In this document: positions 1 through 6,237 of the stretch, piece after piece
Layout of the letters: the number at the start of each line of letters is the position of its first letter
How positions within the stretch are numbered: the stretch's first letter is position 1
Origin: Halobacteriales archaeon
Lineage (GTDB): Archaea > Halobacteriota > Halobacteria > Halobacteriales > Hikarchaeaceae
Reading direction: 5' to 3'
DNA length: 9,346 nucleotides
Assembly: GCA_029941175.1 (NCBI GenBank)
Contig: JAPYRM010000029.1
Coordinates: 1 to 9,346, forward strand
Made by a program: the position numbers and the translations under genes
The notes under the pieces: generated by a model
Told to the model about the DNA's origin: nothing
What the model saw: only the letters and a program-made list of their open reading frames with translations
Databases searched by the model: none

Positions 1-94
1 GTGTTACAAAGAGGGACGTAAGAAATGATTCCAGGAAACAAGACAAAATCGTTGCTGGGTTCTTTACAGCAAACTCGTATACTGCTCCTCCCAC
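1..94 (-). CDS. Possible small gene running off the left edge (N-terminal 31 codons)
   Basis: A minus-strand frame opens with GTG at 94-92, sharing one base with the UbiD stop codon TAG (96-94), and stays open to the window edge. The translation begins (V/M)GGAVYEFAVKNPATILS and continues into a hydrophobic stretch, which would suit the first segment of a small membrane protein. The stop/start overlap would make it translationally coupled to ubiD. I do not recognise the family. Support is weak: no Shine-Dalgarno sequence is visible, only 31 codons are seen, and a competing plus-strand frame is also open here. It could simply be the 3' flank of ubiD. Confidence 0.3.
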   Translation of the reverse strand, partial: MGGAVYEFAVKNPATILSCFLESFLTSLFVT

Positions 95-1554
95 TATTTT
101 AGATTATCAAATAGACCAGGGAATTTTTTAGAAACTTTCTCCCGTAATTCGGGGCTAACTCGGACTACTTCGGGGTATTCATCTCGAGCTTCATAGAGTT
201 TTGTGGCATCAATAACGACCCTAGCGTTATAATACCCTTTTTCAGGAGACCCCCTACCACCAGGGTATATGTAATCATACGGAATGGGATCGTAACTTGC
301 ACCCAATGTGTAGTCTTCAATATGGATATCACGAGGTGGGTGGACGCGAGTCCCAAGAGCCCAAATAACATCTGCCCTATCGAAAACATCGACATCGTCA
401 TCGACGACTATTATATATTTTCCTAAGAATACGTTTTGTGGCATCTGACTGACCAATTGTCCTACTTGTTTTGCATGGCCTGCGTACTCCTGTTTTATTG
501 ATACCACGACCCATAATCGGGTTGCTCCAGCAGGATCGCACCAGACATCTTTGATACCAGGTACACCCAACTCCTCGAGGGAGTTTGCTATGTTTGCGGC
601 GCGAATTGGACACCTGAAATAAGTTTCCTCTGCAGGGGGTTTAGCGGATGGAGAACCAGTCAAGATAGGATTGTTTCGATGGTAAATTCGCTCTACATCG
701 ACTACCATTTCTTCTTTTTCGCCCCCAGCGTAATAACCAAGAAACTCTCCATAGGGGCCTTCTAATCTGGTTTTATTGGGAGGGATATAACCCTCAAGTA
801 CTATTTCGGAGTTTGCGGGGATTGGAAGTCCGGTTAATTGACTCTGTATAACTTCGACTGGTTTTCCACGCCACCAACCCACAAAATCATACTCACAAAC
901 ACCATGAGGTATTTCGACAGAAGATGCCCAGTATAATTCGGGGTTGACACCGCAAACAATTGCGATGGGGCATGGTTCACCACGATCGTGGTATTTTTCC
1001 ATGTGTTCTCGACCGTGTTTACCACGAGAAGCGAGCATTCCTACCTCGTTCTTAGTATGAATCATAGAACGATAAGTGCCTACATTTACCCAGTCAGTGT
1101 CGGGGTCCTGAGTGATTACAAGATCTGCAGTTCCTATGTATTTTCCACCATCTTTTTCATGCCACAAAGGAGAGGGAAAAAGGGTTACATCTACATCTTT
1201 TCCTTCTTGGATGTTTTCTAAAATGGGACCATTTTTGACTATTTTTGGGGGGATTCCATCTCGATTTTTTAGTTTGTTCTGGATTCCTTTTGTAGTTTCT
1301 TTTAAAGTGTATTTTGGATCAAATCCAAATGTCAATGCAATTCGAGAGGGAGAACTAAGTAGACAAGAAAGTACCCGATAACCCGAGGGGTATCCGGGAA
1401 TGTCATCGAATAGTACTGCTTCAGATCCGGGGTTGCTCTGATATACATCGCTAATCGCACCAATATCCTCTTCAATGCTTGCACCGGAGACCTTCTTTAG
1501 GTCGCCTAATGCGTCTACAGCATCGATCCAATCTCGTAAATCCGAAAATGCCAT
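94..1554 (-). CDS. UbiD-family prenylated-FMN-dependent decarboxylase
   Basis: This 486-residue protein has the usual length for UbiD enzymes, which use prenylated FMN to decarboxylate (or reversibly carboxylate) unsaturated or aromatic acids in the cytoplasm. The cofactor-binding N-x(4)-R pattern is seen as N157 and R162 in VNVGTYR. The catalytic acid pair is seen as E265 and E270 in LEGPYGEFLG, matching by spacing the N168/R173 and E277/E282 sets known from fungal Fdc1. The start is ATG at 1554, with an AT-rich TATA-like element about 29 bases upstream. The substrate cannot be read from the sequence. Ubiquinone-type, menaquinone-type, anhydromevalonate-phosphate and aromatic-acid decarboxylases share this fold, and no prenyl-FMN synthase (UbiX) gene is visible nearby. 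It is divergent from an ornithine-cyclodeaminase-like gene, which hints at, but does not prove, a shared catabolic role. Confidence 0.93.
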   Translation of the reverse strand: MAFSDLRDWIDAVDALGDLKKVSGASIEEDIGAISDVYQSNPGSEAVLFDDIPGYPSGYRVLSCLLSSPSRIALTFGFDPKYTLKETTKGIQNKLKNRDGIPPKIVKNGPILENIQEGKDVDVTLFPSPLWHEKDGGKYIGTADLVITQDPDTDWVNVGTYRSMIHTKNEVGMLASRGKHGREHMEKYHDRGEPCPIAIVCGVNPELYWASSVEIPHGVCEYDFVGWWRGKPVEVIQSQLTGLPIPANSEIVLEGYIPPNKTRLEGPYGEFLGYYAGGEKEEMVVDVERIYHRNNPILTGSPSAKPPAEETYFRCPIRAANIANSLEELGVPGIKDVWCDPAGATRLWVVVSIKQEYAGHAKQVGQLVSQMPQNVFLGKYIIVVDDDVDVFDRADVIWALGTRVHPPRDIHIEDYTLGASYDPIPYDYIYPGGRGSPEKGYYNARVVIDATKLYEARDEYPEVVRVSPELREKVSKKFPGLFDNLK

Positions 1555-1576
1555 GGTGTTTCTGAAGCAGTTTGAG

Positions 1577-1590
1577 AAAATATCAATTAT
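1577..1590 (-). promoter_or_regulatory. TATA-like box for the UbiD gene
   Basis: Read on the minus strand, the AT-rich element ATAATTGATATTTT is centred about 29 bases before the UbiD ATG. That is the distance expected if transcription starts at or very near the start codon, giving a leaderless mRNA. The same AT-rich core might also serve the divergent gene on the plus strand, giving it a leader of roughly 40 bases. This is a placement argument only. Confidence 0.4.
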
Positions 1591-1609
1591 GATTTACACG
1601 GTGAGAAAC

Positions 1610-1626
1610 AAAGAGCAAAACTCTTT
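1610..1626. promoter_or_regulatory. Perfect inverted repeat AAAGAG-N5-CTCTTT, candidate operator
   Basis: Two perfect 6-base arms flank the spacer CAAAA in the 101-base gap between the divergent UbiD and cyclodeaminase-like genes. It lies 30-46 bases before the plus-strand ATG, where core promoter elements would be, and farther upstream of UbiD. A dimeric archaeal repressor (Lrp/AsnC-like or similar) could bind here. No regulator gene is seen in the window. An RNA hairpin in the plus-strand leader is the alternative. Confidence 0.35.
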
Positions 1627-1655
1627 TTCGGTACGTTTAGTAAGTAGCGTGTAGA

Positions 1656-2741
1656 ATGGCGCTTCTCATAGACAATGAAACTACTCAGAAAGTTTTGAAT
1701 ATTGCAGATGCTGTGGAAGTGATGGAAAATGCATTTGTTCAATTGGGCAAAGGAGATGCAGCATTTCAACCTAGAACTGATGTTCTTTCACCGGTTAAGG
1801 GGAGGGGGGAGTTAGATTATTATTGGTGGCACTCTCTTATCGGTGCAACTTTAGAGCCTCCAAGACTTGCCTTCCGTTTTGTATCAGATGTATACAGTTG
1901 GAGGAGAGATAAAGACGGTAAATTAAGAGAGATACAATACAATGTAGAAGAAGGAAAATCAATGGGTTTTGTTTTACTCTTTGATTCTACTAATGGAGAA
2001 ATACTAGGGTTATTAAATGATGAAGCGCTGCAGCATGCAAGAGTTGGTGCTACAGCAGGTGTTGCTTGTAAATATCTCTCTAGGAAAGATGCAGATACTG
2101 TTGGAATAATTGGCTCGGGTGGCATGGCAAAAGTATATCTAGAATCGTTTTCTGCCGTTAGGGAATTAAATCAAGTGAAGGTATATTCGCCCACAGTTAG
2201 TCATAGGGAAGAGTTTTCAAAAGAGATGAGTGCCCTGTTAGGGATAGATGTTATGCCAGTTTCTTCGCCGGAAAAAGCAGTTGGGAATGCAGACATAGTG
2301 GCAACGTGTACAAATGCTGGTGCCCCTGTGTTTACGGAGGATTATGTTTCAGAAGGGATGTTTTTAGTGGACACTAAAAGTAATGAAGTCGACTCTAAAG
2401 CCGAGTCCATGTTTGACAAGGTCATAGGGACGACAAGAAAAGCGTATCTTGCGTCGGAAGATTATGTAGTTGGGCAGAAAAATCTACTTGAAAAGCACAA
2501 ACAGCTTCATGGTAAAAGAGGGTTCGAAATGAAAGACTATGCCATCCTAAGTGAAATAATTCAAGATCCATCGAAGGGGAGAAACAAAGATGAAGAATCT
2601 ATTTACTGCAACAATCGATCTATGGGTATCCAATTTGCGGCAATTTGTGATCTGGTTCATCGCCGTAGTGTGGAAGAAGGACTTGGGATTGAGATTCCTA
2701 GTGAATGGTTTCAACAAGATCTAGATCGATCGTACTCATAG
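1656..2741 (+). CDS. Ornithine cyclodeaminase/mu-crystallin family NAD(P)-binding protein
   Basis: This 361-residue cytoplasmic protein belongs to the ornithine cyclodeaminase/mu-crystallin superfamily, whose members act as amino-acid cyclodeaminases, alanine or imine dehydrogenases and ketimine reductases. The Rossmann nucleotide-binding loop is GIIGSGGMA at 150-158. It is preceded by the family helix HARVGATAGVACKYL (127-141), which carries the conserved arginine R129. A later segment, FLVDTKSNEVDS (236-247), replaces the usual INAxGxxxPGxxELD motif. The expected active-site lysine region reads PPRLAFRF (68-75), with arginines instead. The C-terminus contains CNNRSMGIQFAA (318-329), a block I associate with a distinct subgroup sometimes labelled tyramine oxidase subunit B. 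True ornithine cyclodeaminase activity is therefore doubtful. It is divergent from UbiD. No Shine-Dalgarno sequence is seen before the ATG; this start fits the typical family N-terminus. Confidence 0.85.
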   Translation: MALLIDNETTQKVLNIADAVEVMENAFVQLGKGDAAFQPRTDVLSPVKGRGELDYYWWHSLIGATLEPPRLAFRFVSDVYSWRRDKDGKLREIQYNVEEGKSMGFVLLFDSTNGEILGLLNDEALQHARVGATAGVACKYLSRKDADTVGIIGSGGMAKVYLESFSAVRELNQVKVYSPTVSHREEFSKEMSALLGIDVMPVSSPEKAVGNADIVATCTNAGAPVFTEDYVSEGMFLVDTKSNEVDSKAESMFDKVIGTTRKAYLASEDYVVGQKNLLEKHKQLHGKRGFEMKDYAILSEIIQDPSKGRNKDEESIYCNNRSMGIQFAAICDLVHRRSVEEGLGIEIPSEWFQQDLDRSYS

Positions 2742-2776
2742 AATCGTGTGCAATGAGTATATCTAGTTAAATAGTG

Positions 2777-3199
2777 TCAGGGACGTTCAAGCAATTCAAT
2801 TATATTTCCGTCCGGGTCGTGTAAATTTGCTATTTTTGCACCACTATCTACATAGAGGGGAGGACTTATAAATTCAATATCATCGGAAAGTTTGGAGTAC
2901 CAATCATCTATGTCTTCGACTTGGAAACATAAATGTATAAGTCCGGTGTCATGTATCGAAGAAGAAGAATGCACATTAGTGTTTGGTGGGCTAGAATATT
3001 CTTTTAACTCGAGTCTTACGACGTCGTTTTCTAAGAAAGCTATTTGAGCATTGACTCCAGTTATACCAAGAAGTCCATCTTGGGAATCACTGGCTTTAAA
3101 TCGTTTTTGTTCTGAAAATCCGAAATGGGTACAATAGAAATTAAGAGATAGTTCTAGGTCGGATACGTTTAGTCCTATATGATCGAGAATTGCGGTCAT
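2777..3199 (-). CDS. VOC-superfamily (glyoxalase/dioxygenase-like) metalloprotein
   Basis: This 140-residue protein has the two beta-alpha-beta-beta-beta modules of the vicinal oxygen chelate superfamily, which includes glyoxalase I, extradiol dioxygenases, methylmalonyl-CoA epimerase and antibiotic-resistance proteins. Module one starts LDHIGLNVSDLELSLNFY (5-22). Module two starts GLIHLCFQVEDIDDWY (86-101) and ends DPDGNIIELLE (128-138). All four expected metal ligands are visible: H7, E64, H89 and E135. The reaction is unknown; length and ligand set fit a lyase, isomerase or epimerase-like member as well as others. It lies 37 bases downstream of tmk on the same strand but has its own TATA-like box, so it may be transcribed both from there and with tmk. 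It converges with the cyclodeaminase-like gene across a 35-base gap that shows no obvious terminator. Confidence 0.87.
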   Translation of the reverse strand: MTAILDHIGLNVSDLELSLNFYCTHFGFSEQKRFKASDSQDGLLGITGVNAQIAFLENDVVRLELKEYSSPPNTNVHSSSSIHDTGLIHLCFQVEDIDDWYSKLSDDIEFISPPLYVDSGAKIANLHDPDGNIIELLERP

Positions 3200-3221
3200 G
3201 AATGAAGAGAGAAGGTATTAG

Positions 3222-3230
3222 ATTTTAAAC
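3222..3230 (-). promoter_or_regulatory. TATA-like box for the VOC gene
   Basis: Minus-strand GTTTAAAAT lies with its centre 27 bases upstream of the VOC ATG (3199), within the 37-base gap after tmk. This spacing predicts a leaderless transcript starting at the ATG. It suggests the VOC gene can be expressed apart from tmk. Confidence 0.5.
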
Positions 3231-3236
3231 TTATCT

Positions 3237-3815
3237 TTATAGTGAATTTGAGATGCTTTTGATTACGGCTTGGATCACGTCTTCAGTGGGAAGAGACGCG
3301 TCGATACGGACGAACCTATCAGGGTTTTTAGAGATAATTTGTTCATAATTGTCATGGACTTTTTTCAGGAAAGAGATTTGTTCAAATTTGTTAGTAGATC
3401 CGCTCCTTTGGGCCCCTAATTCGGGGGGAATGTCGAAATAAAGAGTAAGATCGGGCAATATAGTCCATGGTTGGTGTATTTTTTCTATATAAGACAGTGG
3501 GTCTTCGATGATGCCGTCTAAAGAAGCAGATTGGTAAGCATACCTAGAGTCGATATATCGATCAGATATGACTAGTTTTCCATCATCAAGTGCAGGGATA
3601 ATAATGGTTTGTAGATGATATGCGTGATCGGCCATATACAAAAATAGTTCTGCCAGAGGGTCAGCATTATTTGCGTGGATAGAATTCCTTACTGCATCCC
3701 CGTACCAAGAATCAGTGGGTTCTAGAGTATATACAGCAGTGGGATAGACTTCTTGAAGAGAAGAAATTGTGGTGGTTTTTCCACTTCCATCTATTCCTTC
3801 AAGTGTAACTAGCAT
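3237..3815 (-). CDS. tmk: Thymidylate (dTMP) kinase
   Basis: This cytoplasmic 192-residue enzyme phosphorylates dTMP to dTDP with ATP, an essential step in dTTP supply for DNA synthesis. The P-loop GIDGSGKTT is at 7-15. LEPTDS (31-36) matches the conserved (R)EPTD/G block that contacts the nucleotide phosphate. DRYIDSRYAYQS (85-96) is the classic thymidylate-kinase DRYxxSxxAYQ signature. The LID region follows FDIPPELGAQR and spans about 133-145. The length is close to the usual 195-215 residues. The ATG at 3815 is preceded by a TATA-like box at about -29 with no Shine-Dalgarno sequence, consistent with leaderless translation. It is followed by a VOC gene on the same strand and is divergent from the NDUFA9-like gene. 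Confidence 0.95.
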   Translation of the reverse strand: MLVTLEGIDGSGKTTTISSLQEVYPTAVYTLEPTDSWYGDAVRNSIHANNADPLAELFLYMADHAYHLQTIIIPALDDGKLVISDRYIDSRYAYQSASLDGIIEDPLSYIEKIHQPWTILPDLTLYFDIPPELGAQRSGSTNKFEQISFLKKVHDNYEQIISKNPDRFVRIDASLPTEDVIQAVIKSISNSL

Positions 3816-3840
3816 GGTTTTGATTAATTCTGAAAAAGGT

Positions 3841-3848
3841 TAAATTTT
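3841..3848 (-). promoter_or_regulatory. TATA-like box for tmk
   Basis: Minus-strand AAAATTTA is centred about 29 bases before the tmk ATG (3815), again predicting transcription from very near the start codon. A CCC triplet sits directly upstream of it. It shares the 100-base divergent gap with the promoter of the plus-strand SDR gene. Confidence 0.5.
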
Positions 3849-3877
3849 GGGAAAAAGAAAAACGAATTGGAAAGGTA

Positions 3878-3888
3878 TTAATTATATC
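3878..3888 (+). promoter_or_regulatory. TATA-like box for the NDUFA9-like gene
   Basis: TTAATTATATC is centred about 33 bases before the ATG at 3916, so transcription should begin near 3905-3910. A good-looking Shine-Dalgarno string GGGAGGT (3894-3900) lies 15 bases before the ATG. It would then be outside the transcript, or just at its edge, and is probably not used. Confidence 0.5.
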
Positions 3889-3915
3889 AGAATGGGAGGT
3901 ATAAGTGAGTAAATA

Positions 3916-4842
3916 ATGAAAATTGTAGTTTTTGGTGGAACGGGTTTCATTGGGAAAGTATTATGTCAGGAATTGGCGGGGAGAGATCGAGAGGTAACTG
4001 CCGTTGGGAAAAAGAAAAATGATCACGAGTTTACGGAAGGATGGGGATTTACAAGAATTCCCCATACGCAGGGTATCTTGCATCAACAGGGAGATGTAGA
4101 AAATTATGAATTTGTAGAAAAGTGTTTAGATGGAATAGATATTGTATTTAATCTTGTGGCATTGTCTCCACTTTATCAGCCGAGAGGGGGGAATAAAAAA
4201 CATGATGAAATCCACAGGATGGGGACAGAAAATATAGTCCGTGCGGCAGAAAAATGTGGAGTGAAAAAGATGGTTCACATGAGTGCGGTGGGGGCGAATT
4301 CAAATGCAGAAACGGCTTACTTACGTGCAAAGGGAGACGCAGAAAAGATAGTTAAAAAATCTAGTCTCGAATGGTGTATTTTCCGTCCTTCCGTGGTATT
4401 TGGAGAAGGGGGAGAGTTCATTTCGTTCATAAAGAGAATAGCACCGCCATACATTACTCCACTACCAGGAGGTGGGAAAATGAGATTTGATCCTATTTGG
4501 GTGAAGGATTTGGTTGATATTATAGCTAATTTCGCAGGGACAGATTTTGAGAGTGGGCAGATTTTTGAGATCGGTGGGGCAGAGGTCATGAGTATGGCGG
4601 AGATTACTAAAACCATTCATTCTGCGAAGGGGAGATCGTGCGCAATAATTCCAATACCTATGGCTTTGCAAAAATATTTAATGGCGATTGCAGAAGTGGT
4701 TCCTAGTGTTTTGCTTCCGTTCGGTAAGGACCAGTACAAATCGCTCAAACTCGATTCCGTGGCGAAGAGAAATGATGTGAAAAAATTGGGCAAATCAAAA
4801 AGAGAATTAATGACATTGAAGACTTACTTGATGGGAAAATAA
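3916..4842 (+). CDS. NDUFA9-like atypical SDR (NAD(P)-binding epimerase/dehydratase family)
   Basis: This 308-residue protein has a Rossmann fold starting MKIVVFGGTGFIG, with the dinucleotide-binding GGTGFIG at 7-13. The SDR residues are all present: S123 in HMSAVGAN, Y135 and K139 in YLRAK. The substrate-side block FRPSVVFGEG spans 157-166. The pattern fits atypical SDRs related to the complex I accessory subunit NDUFA9 and to NAD-dependent epimerases. In archaea these are uncharacterised and may act on sugars, lipids or quinone-related molecules. The C-terminal part (246-269) is hydrophobic and may bind a membrane or another protein. It precedes cetZ by 207 bases on the same strand, but cetZ has its own TATA box. 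No complex I genes are seen here. The start codon fits the beginning of the first Rossmann strand. Confidence 0.85.
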   Translation: MKIVVFGGTGFIGKVLCQELAGRDREVTAVGKKKNDHEFTEGWGFTRIPHTQGILHQQGDVENYEFVEKCLDGIDIVFNLVALSPLYQPRGGNKKHDEIHRMGTENIVRAAEKCGVKKMVHMSAVGANSNAETAYLRAKGDAEKIVKKSSLEWCIFRPSVVFGEGGEFISFIKRIAPPYITPLPGGGKMRFDPIWVKDLVDIIANFAGTDFESGQIFEIGGAEVMSMAEITKTIHSAKGRSCAIIPIPMALQKYLMAIAEVVPSVLLPFGKDQYKSLKLDSVAKRNDVKKLGKSKRELMTLKTYLMGK

Positions 4843-5049
4843 ACTAAAGGGAAATAAAAAAACGATAAAGGAAAGCGTCAGACTTCTGGCGTTCGCGGGT
4901 GAATCAAAGGGACAAATTTAGGATTGATAATCATATCGCTGCAACTCGTTTTTGAGGAAATAATAGAAGAGAATAAGATGAAAAAGAAGTACCAAAAGGT
5001 TTATTGAGGGATATAAAGTGATTTGTTGTCACGGAGACTAAAGCTAGAT
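4843..5049 (+). other. Intergenic leader before cetZ with a hairpin and T-tract
   Basis: No convincing gene is found in this gap between the NDUFA9-like gene and cetZ. An 8-base-pair stem can form between 4874-4881 (AGCGTCAG) and 4886-4893 (CTGGCGTT) with loop ACTT. Two of the pairs are G-U, so it is an RNA rather than a DNA palindrome. A T5 tract at 4949-4953 could end transcription of the upstream gene in the archaeal manner. The cetZ TATA box follows at 5011. Confidence 0.4.
5010..5017 (+). promoter_or_regulatory. TATA box for the cetZ operon
   Basis: GATATAAA is the best TATA match in the window. It is centred about 36 bases before the cetZ ATG (5050), predicting a transcript start near 5040 and a leader of about 10 bases. 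If right, the TTG codons at 5023 and 5026 lie upstream of the mRNA, which supports the ATG at 5050 as the start. Confidence 0.6.
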
Positions 5050-6237
5050 ATGAAACTCGCTCTAATTGGATTTGGACAGGCTGGAGGAAAGATAGTTGAT
5101 AAATTCCTTTTGTATGATAAGCAGACTAAAAGCTGTATTGTAAAAGAAGCTGTTGCGATAAATACTGCCAAAGCTGATTTGATGGGTTTGACTCATGTTG
5201 CAGGGGATAAGAGAATATTAATTGGGCAAGATCGAGTGAAGGGACATGGAGTAGGTGCGGACAATGCACTGGGTGCAGAGATTGCAGAAGAAGAACTTGA
5301 TATCATGCAGAATATTATTGATCAGATACCAACTCATGAGGTGGATGCGTTCCTTATTGTTGCGGCATTAGGAGGGGGGACCGGTTCGGGGGGAGGGCCA
5401 ATATTAGCCAGACACTTGAAGAAGATATACACGAAAGAACCAATCTATGGTTTGGGTATAATTCCATCACTGGAAGAGGGAGGAATATATACATTGAATG
5501 CTGCAAAATCATTTCAAGCATTTGTTAGAGAGACCGATAATTTACTTGCATTCGACAATGACGCGTGGAGAATGGGGGGGGAGTCTGTGGAGGGAAGTTA
5601 TGATGCGATAAATGAAGAAATAGTGAGAAGATTCGGGGTGTTATTCGGGGCGGGAGAAATTCAAGAAGACAATGATATTGCAGAATCTGTTGTTGACGCG
5701 TCAGAAATTATCAATACACTTGCAGGAGGGGGTGTTACTACGGTAGGATATGCAGCAGAATCAGTTCCGATTCCAACTAAACGTGGAGGGATATTGGCAC
5801 GGATTCCAAGAGGGAAGAAAAAGGCAGAATTCCAAGATAGTTCGAATAATACAAATAGGATCACAAGTTTGATTCGAAAGGCGACATTGGGGAGATTGAC
5901 CCTTCCATGTGAAATCAAAGGTGCAGAAAGGGCACTTGTTGTTGTATCAGGACCACCAGACTATCTCAATCGAAAAGGAATAGAAAAAGGCAGAAGGTGG
6001 ATAGAAGAAGTAACAGGTAGTATGGAAGTTAGAGGGGGGGACTACCCAATACTAAATGAAGATAAAGTTGGAGCTGCGGTTATGCTTTCGGGGGTTGTCA
6101 ACATTCCTAGGATAAAGAATTTACAACGAGTTGCAATTGAAGCCCAAGAAAATATGGCAGAAATTAGGTCTCAGAGTGAAGAAAAATTAAGGGAATTGAT
6201 CGAGGGGGGGACAGATGAGCTGGAACCATTATTCTAG
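5050..6237 (+). CDS. cetZ: CetZ-family tubulin-like GTPase
   Basis: CetZ proteins are archaeal tubulin/FtsZ-superfamily GTPases; in Haloferax volcanii CetZ1 controls cell shape and motility rather than division. From the ATG at 5050 the product is 395 residues and begins MKLALIGFGQAGGKIVDKF, the normal CetZ N-terminus. An in-frame TTG at 5023 would add nine residues but lies upstream of the likely transcript start. The GTP-binding tubulin signature GGGTGSGGGP is at 108-117. The T7 catalytic loop is VVDASEIINTL (214-224), whose E219 lies one residue from the E218 known to be needed for CetZ1 activity. The C-terminal domain (about 280-370) and acidic tail (GGTDELEPLF) are complete. It heads a cluster with a membrane protein, cofC and cofG. 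Subgroup CetZ1 is likely from neighbourhood and length but needs a tree. Confidence 0.95.
   Translation: MKLALIGFGQAGGKIVDKFLLYDKQTKSCIVKEAVAINTAKADLMGLTHVAGDKRILIGQDRVKGHGVGADNALGAEIAEEELDIMQNIIDQIPTHEVDAFLIVAALGGGTGSGGGPILARHLKKIYTKEPIYGLGIIPSLEEGGIYTLNAAKSFQAFVRETDNLLAFDNDAWRMGGESVEGSYDAINEEIVRRFGVLFGAGEIQEDNDIAESVVDASEIINTLAGGGVTTVGYAAESVPIPTKRGGILARIPRGKKKAEFQDSSNNTNRITSLIRKATLGRLTLPCEIKGAERALVVVSGPPDYLNRKGIEKGRRWIEEVTGSMEVRGGDYPILNEDKVGAAVMLSGVVNIPRIKNLQRVAIEAQENMAEIRSQSEEKLRELIEGGTDELEPLF

Noticed and set aside
3..131. Plus-strand open frame overlapping the UbiD 3' end
   Set aside because: It has no start in the window, overlaps UbiD antisense by 38 bases and has no recognisable composition; it could only be the tail of a gene outside, with no support.
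988..1381. Plus-strand open frames inside the UbiD gene
   Set aside because: They are antisense to a full-length conserved enzyme and encode low-complexity products without family features.
3905..3916. Three-codon upstream frame GTG AGT AAA TAA overlapping the SDR start, preceded by GGGAGGT
   Set aside because: The predicted transcript begins at or after this point, so the mini-frame is probably not translated.
3212..5003. Repeated words like AAGGTATTA or AAGGTTTAT in intergenic DNA (3212, 3836, 3872, 4996)
   Set aside because: Orientation relative to genes is inconsistent and similar words occur in coding DNA, so chance and AT-richness explain them.
4843..5022. tRNA or C/D-box RNA in the gap before cetZ
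   Set aside because: TTCGCGGGTGAATC near 4892 resembles part of a T-arm, but no acceptor, D or anticodon stems and no C/D box pair can be formed.
5023..5049. N-terminal extension of CetZ from TTG at 5023
   Set aside because: The CetZ family starts MKLALIGFGQ, the ATG at 5050 fits the TATA spacing better, and the nine extra residues match nothing expected.
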